Part shown: in pieces, positions 47,863 through 59,375 of the stretch
Layout: each line of letters starts with the position of its first letter
How positions within the stretch are numbered: position 1 is the first letter of the stretch
DNA from: Rostratula benghalensis
Taxonomy: Eukaryota; Chordata; Aves; Charadriiformes; Rostratulidae
Reading direction: 5' to 3'
DNA: 64,000 bases
Assembly (NCBI GenBank): GCA_013399305.1
Contig: VXAI01000038.1
Span: 4,814,118-4,878,117 of the forward strand
Translations under genes and position numbers: made by a program
Notes under the pieces: model-generated
Seen by the model: only the letters and a program-made list of their open reading frames with translations
What the model was told of the DNA's origin: nothing
Databases searched by the model: none

Positions 47863-49390
47863 AGACACCAAATCCACAATTAGGTAGCTGGCAGGCAGCT
47901 ATTACTCTCCTGTTTGTGGAGACTGTCTGCCGTGCTGGACCTCATGGCACACTTGCCCACTATAATCCATTTGCACTGGGAACCTGGCTGCACCTATTGG
48001 CTCCTGGTCAGGAACAGAAAGGGTCCAATTGGCTCTGTCACAGCAATGAGACTGTATATGACCAGGCATTAGAAAACATATGGACTATAATGATTTTAAG
48101 GCAGTTTGTTGGGTTATTTGTACTCTTCATTTACCTCAGAAGGTAATATGTTGGGTATTTCTTTGGGGTATACTCAGACTGTCTCATCGGGATGGCCCAG
48201 TAATACTTTTTCTGTCCTGCTTGACCGTAAATGAGAAACAGGCTCCTGAAGCACAACACATACCTTTCTAGTGTTACGTTTCACATGGCCTGTAACCTCT
48301 GAGCAGCACTGATCTTTGAGGAAATTTTTAAGCCTATTCAGCTCTTCTCATATTCTCTGCTGCTTCAGGTTTCCGTGATAGAGAAATACTGTGAACTTTT
48401 ATTGCCAAATAAGTTATTGCCAAAGATTTTTCTGATAGTCAAAGCTTTTACTACATTTTTCCTTGCTTCTCTGAGAACCAGTAGAGCATGATCCATAGCT
48501 GCTTGCTTGTTCTGTTGTTGGCTTGCCTTCAGATTAGAGGAATAAAAAGCTACTGTTCAAAACTGGGGTAACTGCATATTTGAAAGCTAGATATGAGAAA
48601 ACAGAAGACAGACCATAATGTCTTACAAAACATATAGACACCTGGAGTAATAAATACATATGCCTGGAGTGTGCGTATGTTCTATCATACCAGTTCTCTC
48701 AACCCAAAAAATTTCACAGAAATTACTTAAATTTGAGGTTATTTTAGAACTGATAATTTTGGTTCTTATTGCCATTACTAGTTCAACAGGTCCATTTTTC
48801 TTTTTAGTAGCCTGTTTCCTTTCCTTTCCTCTTTCCACTTCCCTGTGGTATCGCAGAGTTCTGAGCATCAGATTCAGATTTTGGTACCTCTCTTACAGGC
48901 GGCGCTGCTCCTCTCCTTCAGCAGCAGCAATCCCTATGAAATATTGCACGTAACTTAGGGTCTCTGAATTACCACCAGCCATGCTTCTTTAGTCATTAAA
49001 TAAACTGTTATTTTACCAGTGCTAATGAGCTCCAACAAGAAGATACGCTTGGCACATTCAACGACAGCTCATAGAGCTCCATGCTCCATCACAGAGTGAG
49101 CATTTCCTTAGCCCTAGTGATGAATCGTCATGGAATCTTCTAGGTAATGTTATTAAAAGTTAAACCTGTTTTGTGGGTTTTTTTCAAAAGGTCTAAAGGT
49201 AAAAAATTAAGGCGGCAAAAATCAGTAACAATTAGGAGCCTCATGCTTGTTCCTATAAAATCCAAACCCAAGTTTAGATTTTATTTTTCCGTCTTCATTT
49301 TCTGGATTCATACAACAGTTATCTAAAGAAAACATAACATCTTGTACACATCAGTTACTGACACCAGTTATTTTTATCTTTGGCGTTCTC

Positions 49391-49480
49391 CAGGAGGCAA
49401 ACAAGCCTTGTTATCTTCATTGTACAGCAGGAGATTCAGGTGGGGGAAAGGGACACCTTGGAAAATTCAGTAGGCACCAA
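49391..49480 (-). mobile_element. Possible MIR-like ancient SINE relic
   Basis: The + strand reads 'ttatcttcattgtacag', then 'gagattcaggtggggg' and 'ccttggaaaattca'. This follows the spacing of the reverse complement of the MIR tRNA-derived SINE (a block ending in 'cattttacag', a purine-rich 'gaaactgaggc' block, then a 'ccaaggtca'-like block). Only about half of the bases agree by eye. Birds retain few such copies, so this remains tentative. An AT/CT-rich coincidence is the main alternative. Confidence 0.35.
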
Positions 49481-50417
49481 TGTGTATGTGAATGCTATTC
49501 TGCAACCAGACACTTGCCTGAAGCAAGTATGGACAACAGATTCTGTCTCCATCCCTTAGTGTCGTGCCTTTACTCACTAACCATCCTTCTAGATTCTTTA
49601 CTTCTTCACAACAGAAGCATCTTTTCTTTGCTTGTTTTATGGTGAGGGAAGTGTAGAAAAAGGGGAGATACTAGGCTGATACTAGAATCAAATTCCAATT
49701 AATATGAGTGCTGTTATGCTACCAAGCCCACCTTAGGCAGCATGGGTACAGATGTTTTCTTAAACATCTTGCGTTATGATAGAGGTCTTACTGTGAAGCG
49801 TTTAGTTTTCAGGAAAACTGATCTGTTTTCTAAGATTTTGATTCTGCAGAGCTAGTCTACAGGTCAAATCTTAAGAAGATGAATATTAGTTCACTGAGTC
49901 ATAGCAAACAAAACTAGAAGCAGTTTCTGTGGTTATTCTGTGGAAAGTGTCATGGAATCTAACACATTCAAGAAAAACATACTTAAATTATCATACACTT
50001 GATGACAATTTTTGCCAACTTCTTTCCTTATGTATTCTGGAGCAGAGGTCACCAGCCACACTCCGTGTGCTCTAAATGTTTTGTCCAAAAGCTGCGTATC
50101 CTTCCCTTCATGCTCAAGTAACACCTCAAGGTGGTTTGCCGTATCCATCAGGCAGATATGCTGCTTGTATTCTTAGAAGTGGCATCCACCTGCTGTTAGA
50201 ATCACAGTCTTCTTTAACTTTCTGGCTGCTGCTACTATCTTCCAGCTTTTGATATTGCATCTGCCCAGCAAAAGGAGCACTCCAGGTGTTACTTGGCTTC
50301 AGGTTTGCTTACAAGATTTTTCTTATCGTCCTGTTGCTAATTTGAATGTCTTGGCCAGATTCCAGTGCAAGTAATTACATTCTGTCAGTCTAATTTTCTC
50401 TTCCATTTCCATTGCAG

Positions 50418-50604
50418 ATGTTATTTGTCAGTACTTGCAAGAGTGCTGAGTGGCGCTGCTCTAGAATTTCCAATGCATGTTTGGGTGGAGGGGAAGAAAA
50501 CTGTGCATGGGAGTCCAAAAGGAGTTTACCTTCCTCCCTTTGATATTAAATATCATATTAATAATCCATTTTTGAGGGGGGAAAAGCCCAAACATTTGGG
50601 TCTG
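50418..50604 (+). other. Candidate internal exon (187 nt, open frame of 62 codons)
   Basis: The segment is bounded by a very strong acceptor (long pyrimidine tract 'ttttctcttccatttcc' then 'attgcag') and a strong donor ('tctg' followed by gtgagt). Between them one frame is open throughout: one base, then 62 codons, ending in phase 0. The peptide starts CYLSVLARVLSG, continues EFPMHVWVEGKK and VYLPPFDIKYHINN, and ends PKHLGL. Its composition is protein-like, with mixed hydrophobic and charged residues and no low complexity. I do not recognise the domain. If the frame were not spliced it would stop shortly after the donor. The opposite strand is also open over part of it, so openness alone is weak evidence. 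It is the best exon candidate in the window, but a chance pseudo-exon remains the default explanation. Confidence 0.33.
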
Positions 50605-51449
50605 GTGAGTTTTGTGCCAGGCATGGCATTTAGGAACATTTGTTAACAATGTGTTCTTTATATCAGTTGTTCAATTGCTGGAAACAAGTTGGATGTAGAG
50701 TTGTTACATTTGAACATCCATGATCCAGGGGTCCAGGATTTCATATTCTCATCTAGTTTAAATTCATAGGTGCCATTTAATTGGTCTTAGTTCACTTGCA
50801 TTTATGTCAGATACAGCCCCAAACTTTTAAAGACTCTACATTCTCTGTATGTCCTCTGAAACCTCTACCCTTGAAGACCACGATCTCTAGAAATTAAATT
50901 TTATTTCATGAGCTGCATAGAAAGAATGGATTAATGTCTGTGTTCCAGAAAACACCAAGGTTCTCTCACATTGCCTACACGCATATATTTGGTTTCTGGT
51001 ATGTTAAGTACTTCAGGAAAAATTATCCCAAAGGTGAACTAGAAAATCATTAGGCACAGAATTTAACTTTAAGCCTTTATGAATCAGGTTACCTCACTTA
51101 CTCATGACTTGCTGTTATTTTTTAGGATAAAATTTATTATGGTAGTCATTTATTATGACCTCTCTTGATTGGTTGGATTGAAACAGATTAGATTTGTTCT
51201 CTAGATTAATCTATCCAAATTCCAGAAGTGACGGAATCAGAATAAACAGGTATCACTGATGTGTAGAAGAGCTTTATGTAATTTAAATAACTTTGATTCA
51301 GAACCAGGAATTTACTGTTAGCTGAAAAGCTTGAGCTTTTTTCATTCCGTATGGTTTTATTTCTATGGCTTCTGAAATGATACTCAAAATCAAGGAATAC
51401 ATAGGTAAATCTGATTCTGTGTTTCTGTGTTTAGAAGAGGACTGAACAA

Positions 51450-51480
51450 TCTTTTTTTTTTCTTTTTTTTTTTTTTTTCC
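51450..51480 (+). repeat. T-rich pyrimidine tract
   Basis: Two T-runs separated by one C total about 30 pyrimidines, after 'ctgaacaa'. Read on the minus strand this is a lysine-codon-like AAG/AAA stretch, which explains the lysine-rich short minus-strand ORF here. Confidence 0.9.
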
Positions 51481-53125
51481 AAATTTCTCTCGGGGAATGG
51501 AATATTTTACCACAAGAGCCATTTCCAGCTCAGTGGCACAGGAACAGGTCAGCTGATTAACTGACCCTATGGTACATAAGGTCTGTGAGAAGAAAAGTCA
51601 CACAGAAATTGCTTTGCAATAGCAAAAATTTTTCCATTAGATCAGTACAGTTTCTGGTACAGTCAGAACTGCAAACAGAACACAAATTAATAAATTCTTA
51701 AGTTCTGCACACATGGGGTAAATTAGTATTATTTTCTTGTTACAAAGCACTGGAGGTAAAATGATTTGCAGCACACTAAATTTGCCTTGCAGATTCCAGC
51801 ATGGTGTAGGGTGGCAGCTCACGTACTGACAGCAGTCTGGCTATGGCAGAAAGGAGTTCAGCACAGAATAAATTATCCTGCCCAGAATCTGTGCCATGTT
51901 GTACAGACCAGGGCCCCACAAAGGGCATTTTTCAATGCGCCTCTTTGATTGTGCCCATCCTAAGAAAGGTACCACATTGCAGGGGGCCTTTGTTACGCAG
52001 CCGGACTTGGAGGAGGACAGGGAGCCCTGACCTAAGAGACTCACTTTCCCCTGGATACTTGGGATGATTTTCTTAGTACAGATCTTTCAGGAGTTAATAT
52101 CTATCTGCTAATCAAAGCCAGGAGTATTTCACATCTTTACATATAGTGTTTCATTTAATAACTGGTTTGGATCAATTTAGGTTACCTTTCTAACTTCTCC
52201 CACTGCATTAAAAGAGTGCAACATGAATACCATAAAGGATTTTTCATTAATATTAACTTGACTTTTGGAAGTCATGTCACTAGCCTGTTTTATTACTCCT
52301 TTCCTGTTTGCTTTTCATAGGTATTCAAACTGATGAGGAATGTTTTCCCCTGCCACTCTCCAAAACAATTTCATAGAAAGTAAACTCTTGTATCTTTATT
52401 TTCACTGAGAGGATGATTCTACCTGTTAAATTAAAATTGCAGTTCAGATTAAACAATTCTGGGGCACGTAACCTACTATACTAACTGTGACTATGCCCAT
52501 TTGAAAAAGTGAGGCATTAAAAAAAGTGAGCTTAAAAAAGTTTTTCTTTACATTTTATACCAATGGCACTGTTTTCTTCTGTCACAGCAGTCTCTGACCC
52601 AGCACCAATAATATACATAGGAAAGTTCCTGAACTCTTCAGTGATCGCAAATGCGAGACTTTAAAAATGGCACTGCACCAATAGTGATGATGAATACCTG
52701 TTGTTCAGATAGCCTTTGAGAAAAACCTGTTAAAATCAACAGAGTTAGTAGAAATGATAGAGAATCATGAGAAAATATATTTTTAATTATGTAAAAGCTG
52801 ATTTGGAAGAATTTTCTTGTTGGAAGAATTTGATGTCTTAAAAATTTCAGCGTGGCAGGAAATTTTCTAAGAAATCTTTTTTATTCCCTATTACACAGGG
52901 TTTGCTTCCTTCTTTAAAAGATGTCCTTTAGTAATACAATGCCAGTGTCTAGTTCTAACTACAGGGGAAAATGCCCAGTACATGAACTGTGACGGTCTTT
53001 TGATGTACCTTCTGCCAGAGCCAGTATCTCAGAAGGAAATAGAGAGTCACTGGCTTAAAGGCTTACAGAAACAGTCCTGTACTTCTTGCTTATGGAAGTA
53101 CTTGGTAAGATGCTTCTTGTGATAA

Positions 53126-53161
53126 AGCTGTTCTGCTTCCCAAGGCATTAGCTGTTCTGCT
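53126..53161 (+). repeat. Short direct repeat, period 24
   Basis: 'agctgttctgct' occurs at 53126-53137 and at 53150-53161. It is a two-copy local repeat without further structure. Confidence 0.75.
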
Positions 53162-56153
53162 GAAAAGATATTGCATGACATTGTGTTGTGGAATATTTCA
53201 AAATTATAAAAGCAATATAATTTTGATAGGCTTTTCTTGGATATCAGGGTACTCTGTGGGGTATTCATTAATGTTCAAAAGTTGAGCCTGATTGGTTGCT
53301 CAAGTTCCCCTTCTCTACTGATTCAAACCAGATTGTCTATATCTGCAATTCAATGACGAACTTGCATAAAGTTAAATCCATGTGCCTTATTATTTTTCTC
53401 CTGCATTTAGAAGCCCTTTTGAGAAACACTTTAATTACAGTAGTGGCACCGTGGTTTTAGTTTCATATATGTTGGTTAAAACTTTGGAATTGATGTGATA
53501 CTCTTCTGTAAAGAGAAAGGAAACAAGTGTGGAGAGAGGGAGACAGAAATAAAACATTCTCTCCAGATGTCAAAAATGATGTATCAGAGCTTGCAACAAG
53601 TATCATTTTATACTTTTGCTCCTACACATGCATTTACATAAACAATAGCTCATGTTATTGAAAACAGTTGTTTTGAGGGAGATGGATGAAGTTTTCCTGC
53701 ATTTGTTGGGTTAGGAGCTCTCACACCTTTCTCTGCCATTTGCATTGGAACAGGAACGGTGCCCATAAAGCCTTTTCGTTCTGTGTAGCCTAAGAAAAAT
53801 TCACAGTTTGTGTGTTTGGCACAATTTGACTTTTGTTAAATACGTTTACTGCTCACCAAGTAAGCACTCTACTTCTGCATTAAATATCTCCCTCTACGTA
53901 AAACAGTACCCAACTGAATTCTGCCCTGGAATAGCATCACCATTCTGACTCAACCCTAATAATAGGTCAATAATAGCATAACAGACTTGGAAACTATAGC
54001 TTGTAGGGTGTAGCAGAATTGATGAACTTCAAATTCGTTGTCACTGCTCAGCTTAAGGCACCTTCTTAAAGTGACAAATAAAGCTATGGTACCTTCTAAA
54101 GATCAGAGTGTAAAAAGAAAATGAAGGAGAAAAAACCCACCCAACCAAACCCCCTTGTTCTAAATGTTTTTCTCTCATAAATAATTATATTTTAGTGAAA
54201 TTTTTAATTGTAAAATTTCCTTCTGTCATAGCATATTTAGACTTTCATTTGCTATTTTAACGATTTCTGCTTTAAAAATTGTGGGTTGGCTATTTTATTC
54301 TGGAGCAAAGATCACTGTATTTTCCTATATGATGCACCCGGCAGTTTCCTATTGTGGCAGAGTTGCTATGAAACTTTACCAATTACTGTTTGTAGATAAC
54401 TGAAGTTGTAAAGCAGAGGCTGGTAGGGAACAGCAAGAAGCTGTCAATTTTTTTACACTGTACGAAATACATCTCGGAAATGCTGATCTCTGCTTATCTT
54501 ACTATGGACAAATTGGTTGGGTTTTGTCTCCTGAATACTACTTGAGCTAGCAAAACAAGCATATTAATTAAGGTTGCAATAAATGACAACAGTTGTGAGT
54601 AATTATCTTGAAATCTTTCTCATATGCCATAGGTTTCAGAAAGCTATCATACAGCATTTCTTCAAAACATATAGCCTCAGTAATTATTTGTCCTTACTTT
54701 GGCAGGTTTGTTAAATGGTTCAGCAGTCTGATTCTAGCAGATAAAAGGAAATGCTGTAGAAAAGTTTGCTGTACAGGTTTGGCCACACATCTGCATTTGT
54801 AGAAAATTTAATGCCCATTAAAAGCATCCATATGCAAACAGCTGTGGCTCTTGTGTGATTCTGAATGGTCCTATTTGCCATGGTATTGTGAAAATATGCC
54901 TAAAACCCCACTCAGATAAGAAGTTCTGCTCTCCAGTGTGCTTGTGTTCCATCAATTCTCAAACTGCTTGGCTACTATAGACCAATGGGCGTGACAACTG
55001 TACTCTGTTTTAAAGGTATTTATAGTCAGTAAATTACTTTTTACAGAAAGCTATGGAAGCTAAAACTATGCCATGTTCTGTCTGTGCTGCAGAGGATTTC
55101 CTTCCTTGCACACGGTATAAACAGCACAGTATTCAATGGGCACTTCTGATGAACTGCAGTGACTGATTCAAGCAGGCAGCCCCTATGCACATAGAAATCC
55201 TGCACGTAAGGCTTTTCAGAGTTCAGTCAGAGTTGGTTTGAGCACATTTGTTGATCTTTGATGGAGACCACAGTTAAGACCACTTGTTTGATTAGAACAG
55301 GAAAATAATTTTTGCTGGCTTTTGAAACATCAAATTGAGTAGGATAATGTTACAAACCACCAATTTAAAATGGTGAAAGCATAAGAGATTTATAGAAACA
55401 CACTAATTTTTAGGTGTTTGATATGACAGGAGGCTTTAGGGTAGGCTGTCAGTTCTTAAAAATCTTCCATTCCTCCTACATGTGCCAGACTTTCCCCATC
55501 TTCCAGAGCCAAATCTCCTTCAGAGTTTTTCCTCTTAACTGGGTGTTATTGTTAACAGTTAAATTCCTCGGGGTGCTGAGCAAACATTAACAAGTTAATG
55601 TGAGGAGGCTAAGAGTCACAAAGGTATTTACTTCGCCCACTCCAGTGTAATATCATGGGGGAGGAGGGGAATTTTAAAAAGCCCTTCTCAGCCCAACATT
55701 CCTGCTGAAGCCCACATATTAACTGATTCTGCTCTGACTTCTGGAAGACCACAGCCAGTCCTTTTGGTGGGGCTTTAAGTAGCCACTCAGTTCATTATCT
55801 CCCTCCTCATCTCATTACCCTGGGCCAAGAACGCAGAGAGGAGCAATAGTAAAGAGAATCCTTTGAGTTTGTCTACAAGGGAAGGGGGAATTCCATGGGA
55901 CACCATGTTTATAATCACAAACAATGACTTCGGTCCACTTAGCAGCTTTCATCCATGAGCTATCAAGCAAAGCAAGAAGAGAGGTTAAAGATATCAAACT
56001 TCCCAACGCCTCCTTTCTTCCCTCCTAGATGCCACATGCCACTTTATAAGCAAGGAGATCTTTTGCAAAGTATCCTAAGCTTTGTCTTTAGCCCAGTAGT
56101 TACTTCTGAGCCTCTCAGAGGAACAAAAGATCTCTTTTTCTTACCTTTGAACA

Positions 56154-56311
56154 GCTAAGGGACAGTCCCAATTTTGTTCCGCATTGTAATAAAGTCAACA
56201 AGGCGGGGAATAACTTGTGCCTCTGAATCTAGTTCACCCATCCTTGCTAATTGTGGATCAAGGTTTCCCCTTCAAGCAGGATCTTTCCCTTTCAAGGGCA
56301 AACTCCAAGGA
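56154..56311 (+). other. Candidate non-coding exon (158 nt)
   Basis: The segment lies between the acceptor 'tctctttttcttacctttg'+'aacag' and the donor 'aaggag|gtaagaaat'. All three frames contain stop codons within it, so it cannot be an internal coding exon. It could be part of a long non-coding RNA or a UTR exon. Splice signals on both sides are good by eye. Confidence 0.18.
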
Positions 56312-56774
56312 GGTAAGAAATTTCTTTTATTCAGTCTTACCTATGTTTCACCTAGTATTTAGCTATGAAAGTGCCAGGGAATGGAACTCTGAAATACGTG
56401 GAGCATTTAATGTCTAGAAAAGGGCTTCTTTTGTGTTCAGGGTCCTCTAGTTGCTCCAGTTGGAACCAGAAAGTTGAGTACAGAGCTTTACTTCACATTT
56501 TTCAAAATATTCTGGGCTTTCTTTTACTGAAACTCAGTTAGTACATCTGCTTAATTAACTGTTTCCAAAATCTGAGAAACTATAAATCTTTGTCCCAGCA
56601 GGAACTGTATGATATTAATATTCTCAGTGATGAAAAGGCAAACAACATAGTGTGTCACAGCAGGATGCCTCATTCTATATAGAGAGATATTCCACCTTGT
56701 TATTAATAGTAATGTTTTGTTGAAACTGATGCAAACAGATTTGTTTAGAAAAGGGAAAAGGCACTTTTGTAATT

Positions 56775-56800
56775 TCCTTTTTTTCTTTTTTTTTTTTTTT
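56775..56800 (+). repeat. T-rich pyrimidine tract
   Basis: About 26 pyrimidines, mostly T, with a final T14 run, precede 'aaatagtaaat'. It is simple sequence. Confidence 0.88.
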
Positions 56801-57412
56801 AAATAGTAAATCTTACATATTACTTGAAAAAGAAGATTTTTGCAGATCAAAGTAAGTGACAGTGTCCCGTCCCCCCTCCATGCATCATCTGAGAACATGA
56901 CCCAACTAACGGGATTTGGATTTGATTTGGTTCAAAAAAGTAGCTCTTTAACATTAATTTTAAAACAGGCTGCAGCAGTATATGTAATGGTTTGGGTTTT
57001 TCTAAATTAAAGTATTATGAACACTTCCTCTCCAGACATGTAAGTATTTGGACTCATGTCATAAAATAAGAAGTCTGGAGGAAAACCTTAATGCTTATTT
57101 TAAAGTCAAAATAAAGTAACCCGATAAGCTGATATTGGGAATCTATTTAACAGTGTCTGGAAACCTGCAATTGTTTGCAGGTAAAGAAGCAAGTTTATTA
57201 TTAAATTTATAAGGCATGGTATTAAATCAGTTCCCAAAAATATATTCTCTGGAATAATTCTACTGTTTAAAAAATGAAATAATTTTAAAATATCATCATA
57301 GGCTGACACTTTTGTGTTAAAAATAAGCCTCTGTATTCCAACTAAAATTTCTGCATGATTTTAGATTTCCAAGTTTTTTAATGACCCACAAATTTAATTT
57401 TCTTTGCTACTT

Positions 57413-57429
57413 AAAAAAAAAAAAAAAAA
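57413..57429 (+). repeat. A-run, 17 bases
   Basis: A 17-base A homopolymer lies between 'tttgctactt' and 'gatatgtaac'. Confidence 0.9.
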
Positions 57430-59311
57430 GATATGTAACCAAGGCTCAAACCTACCTCTCTCCCTGAAACTGGTTGTCATTGCTCAAACAATGAAAATGT
57501 GAAGCTGTAAGAATTCCACTGTAACAAAATTGTTTTCTTTACTGTGTAGCTCCCATTATTGTAAGCTGGTTTGTGCTGTACTTTCAGATAGAAATAGATA
57601 TTTTTACTTAGTTTCTTTCTCTTAATTCCTTTAAGAGATGGATATTTAAGTGCCTTATAACCAGAATCTGGCCCCACTGAGTTGTGTTCTTAGATACAGC
57701 TCATGCTGCAACAAGGCATAAAGGACTGCATTGAAATCAGCCAACTGCTTTCATGCATTGTATTATCAAGTCTTCATTTCAAACACCTCTGCTGTTCTGA
57801 GCTGGGTTGTCGTCAGAAGGCAGAGACCGTGTCTGTAACTGCTAGATATATATATGTTAATAAGAAAAGGAAGTTCAGGAAGAATACTGATATTCCGTAT
57901 AATTTCAGAAGTCAAGCCGGACTTTTCTATGATGTCTTATTTTGCTGGCTAATTCTCTTAGCTTTCCTTTTGAATGTACTGTTAAATACACTGGGAAGGA
58001 GTAGTAAACAATAAAGGAAAAAAATGCTAATAACAGCATAATAGGACAGTCAAATTAATTTTAGAACCCTTGACTGCATCTTTTTTAAGTGGAAGGGGCT
58101 GAGGTAAATTCAACACTTATTTTTATCAATAAACAGCTGGCATTACTGCTCTGCTCTTCAGGACAAGGCAAGGAAAGGAGCCATTTTCCTTCAGGTTGCC
58201 TGTTGGGTGATTTACACCAATACTTAACTGGAAATTGTGATGTTTCAGGGAATTACTTGCAGAAATGTGACAGGAAAATTTCGATCTGTGGACTCACAGG
58301 AAAAAAAGTATTTTCCTGGTAGGTAAAAATTGGAACCTACTGAGGCTGATGCAATAGACCATATGCCCCCATGATAGGTGTGCTAAAAAGGGTAAGTGCC
58401 TACTGCAAAATAATTATTAATGATAGAGCACCATAAGTCTCCTTGGCACAATGTATGAGGGGGACTGTGAAATGCAGAATCTCTGCTGCTTAGGTGTACG
58501 GAGAAATATAACTAATAAGTCTCGAGTCACTCAGCACGTGTCAAAGCATTCTGTAAGGCTTGAGGTTCATATGGTCCAACAATAGCTGAGAAAGTTTTCA
58601 AAAGCATTAAGAATATTCAGGGGAAGTAAGAAAAAAACTTGTGATGTATTTGCTTCTATAGTGGTTATTATTTCTCCTAAGTTTACTTTTTGTTTTAATA
58701 AACCTGATTCTTGATGCCTCTTGCAAATGATGAATCATCTAACTGTTAACCACAGATCTGAATGCTACTTAATAAAGAAAATCTCTGAAATCTTGACTTT
58801 TCTTAAGCAATGGAGAGATGTAGTTTTCCATTACAATGTCTAAGCAGGAAAGTGTAGTGCTACATTTCTCTTGGCACTCTCAGCAATCTGTACTCAAGTA
58901 GCAGTCAGTCCCTCTGAAACATGCTGTACTAATTCTTTCTTTCAACAGTACCAAGAATATATACCATTTATCAATATTTCACCAGGAATTTCACCTTTCC
59001 TGAAAACTGGTTCAAGGATATTTAAAGCTAAATTTCCACATGTAGTAGTTAAGTGGTCTTTCAGAGGTCCTAGGAATTTTAAATTATAGTCTATGCAGGT
59101 GATAAACACCTTTTGCTTGAGGAAAAAGAGGAGGAAATTGCTGAGAACCATTAGGGGAACCTCAGTAAGAGTTATCTACCACCTTGAAAAGACAAACTTC
59201 CTACTTCTCTTCAGTTGTTTATCCACATTCCATTAGTAAGAGACATGGACTTTGGTGCAAGTTAGTTTACTGAGAACTTACCTTAAATGTGTGGATAATT
59301 AAGACTATTTT

Positions 59312-59375
59312 GTGCAAGTTTCAGTTCCCCTATCTGTGTGCCGATTATGATGAAAATTAAAGGATTACCCAGAAG
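59312..59375 (+). mobile_element. Weak MIR-like SINE relic
   Basis: 'gtgcaagtttcagttcccc' followed by 'tatctgtgtgccgattatga' resembles the 3' half of MIR ('cctcagtttcctcatctgt', then an A/G-rich 'gataatga' block). The match covers only about 60 bases, and no upstream MIR core can be followed. It is listed because the motif order is right, but chance similarity is a real possibility. Confidence 0.22.

Larger units (their letters stand above)
40381..50417. other. Unique non-coding stretch
   Basis: It contains the polypyrimidine tract at 42.0 kb, the 58-codon ORF at 43.8 kb, the 27-base tandem duplication at 45.4 kb, the poly(A)-site-like motif at 46.9 kb, the GC hairpin at 47.8 kb and the possible MIR relic at 49.4 kb. 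The longest open frame here (minus strand, 44647-45003) opens on TTG and matches nothing recognised. Confidence 0.55.

Noticed and set aside
56551..56898. Minus-strand open frame of 115 codons
   Set aside because: Part of it is the translated T-rich tract (a lysine run), and no ATG or splice context supports it.
57703..58014. + strand 103-codon frame with a hydrophobic segment near its end (VLFCWLILLAFLLNVLL)
   Set aside because: A hydrophobic run is expected from T-rich sequence. There is no splice or promoter support and no recognised protein.
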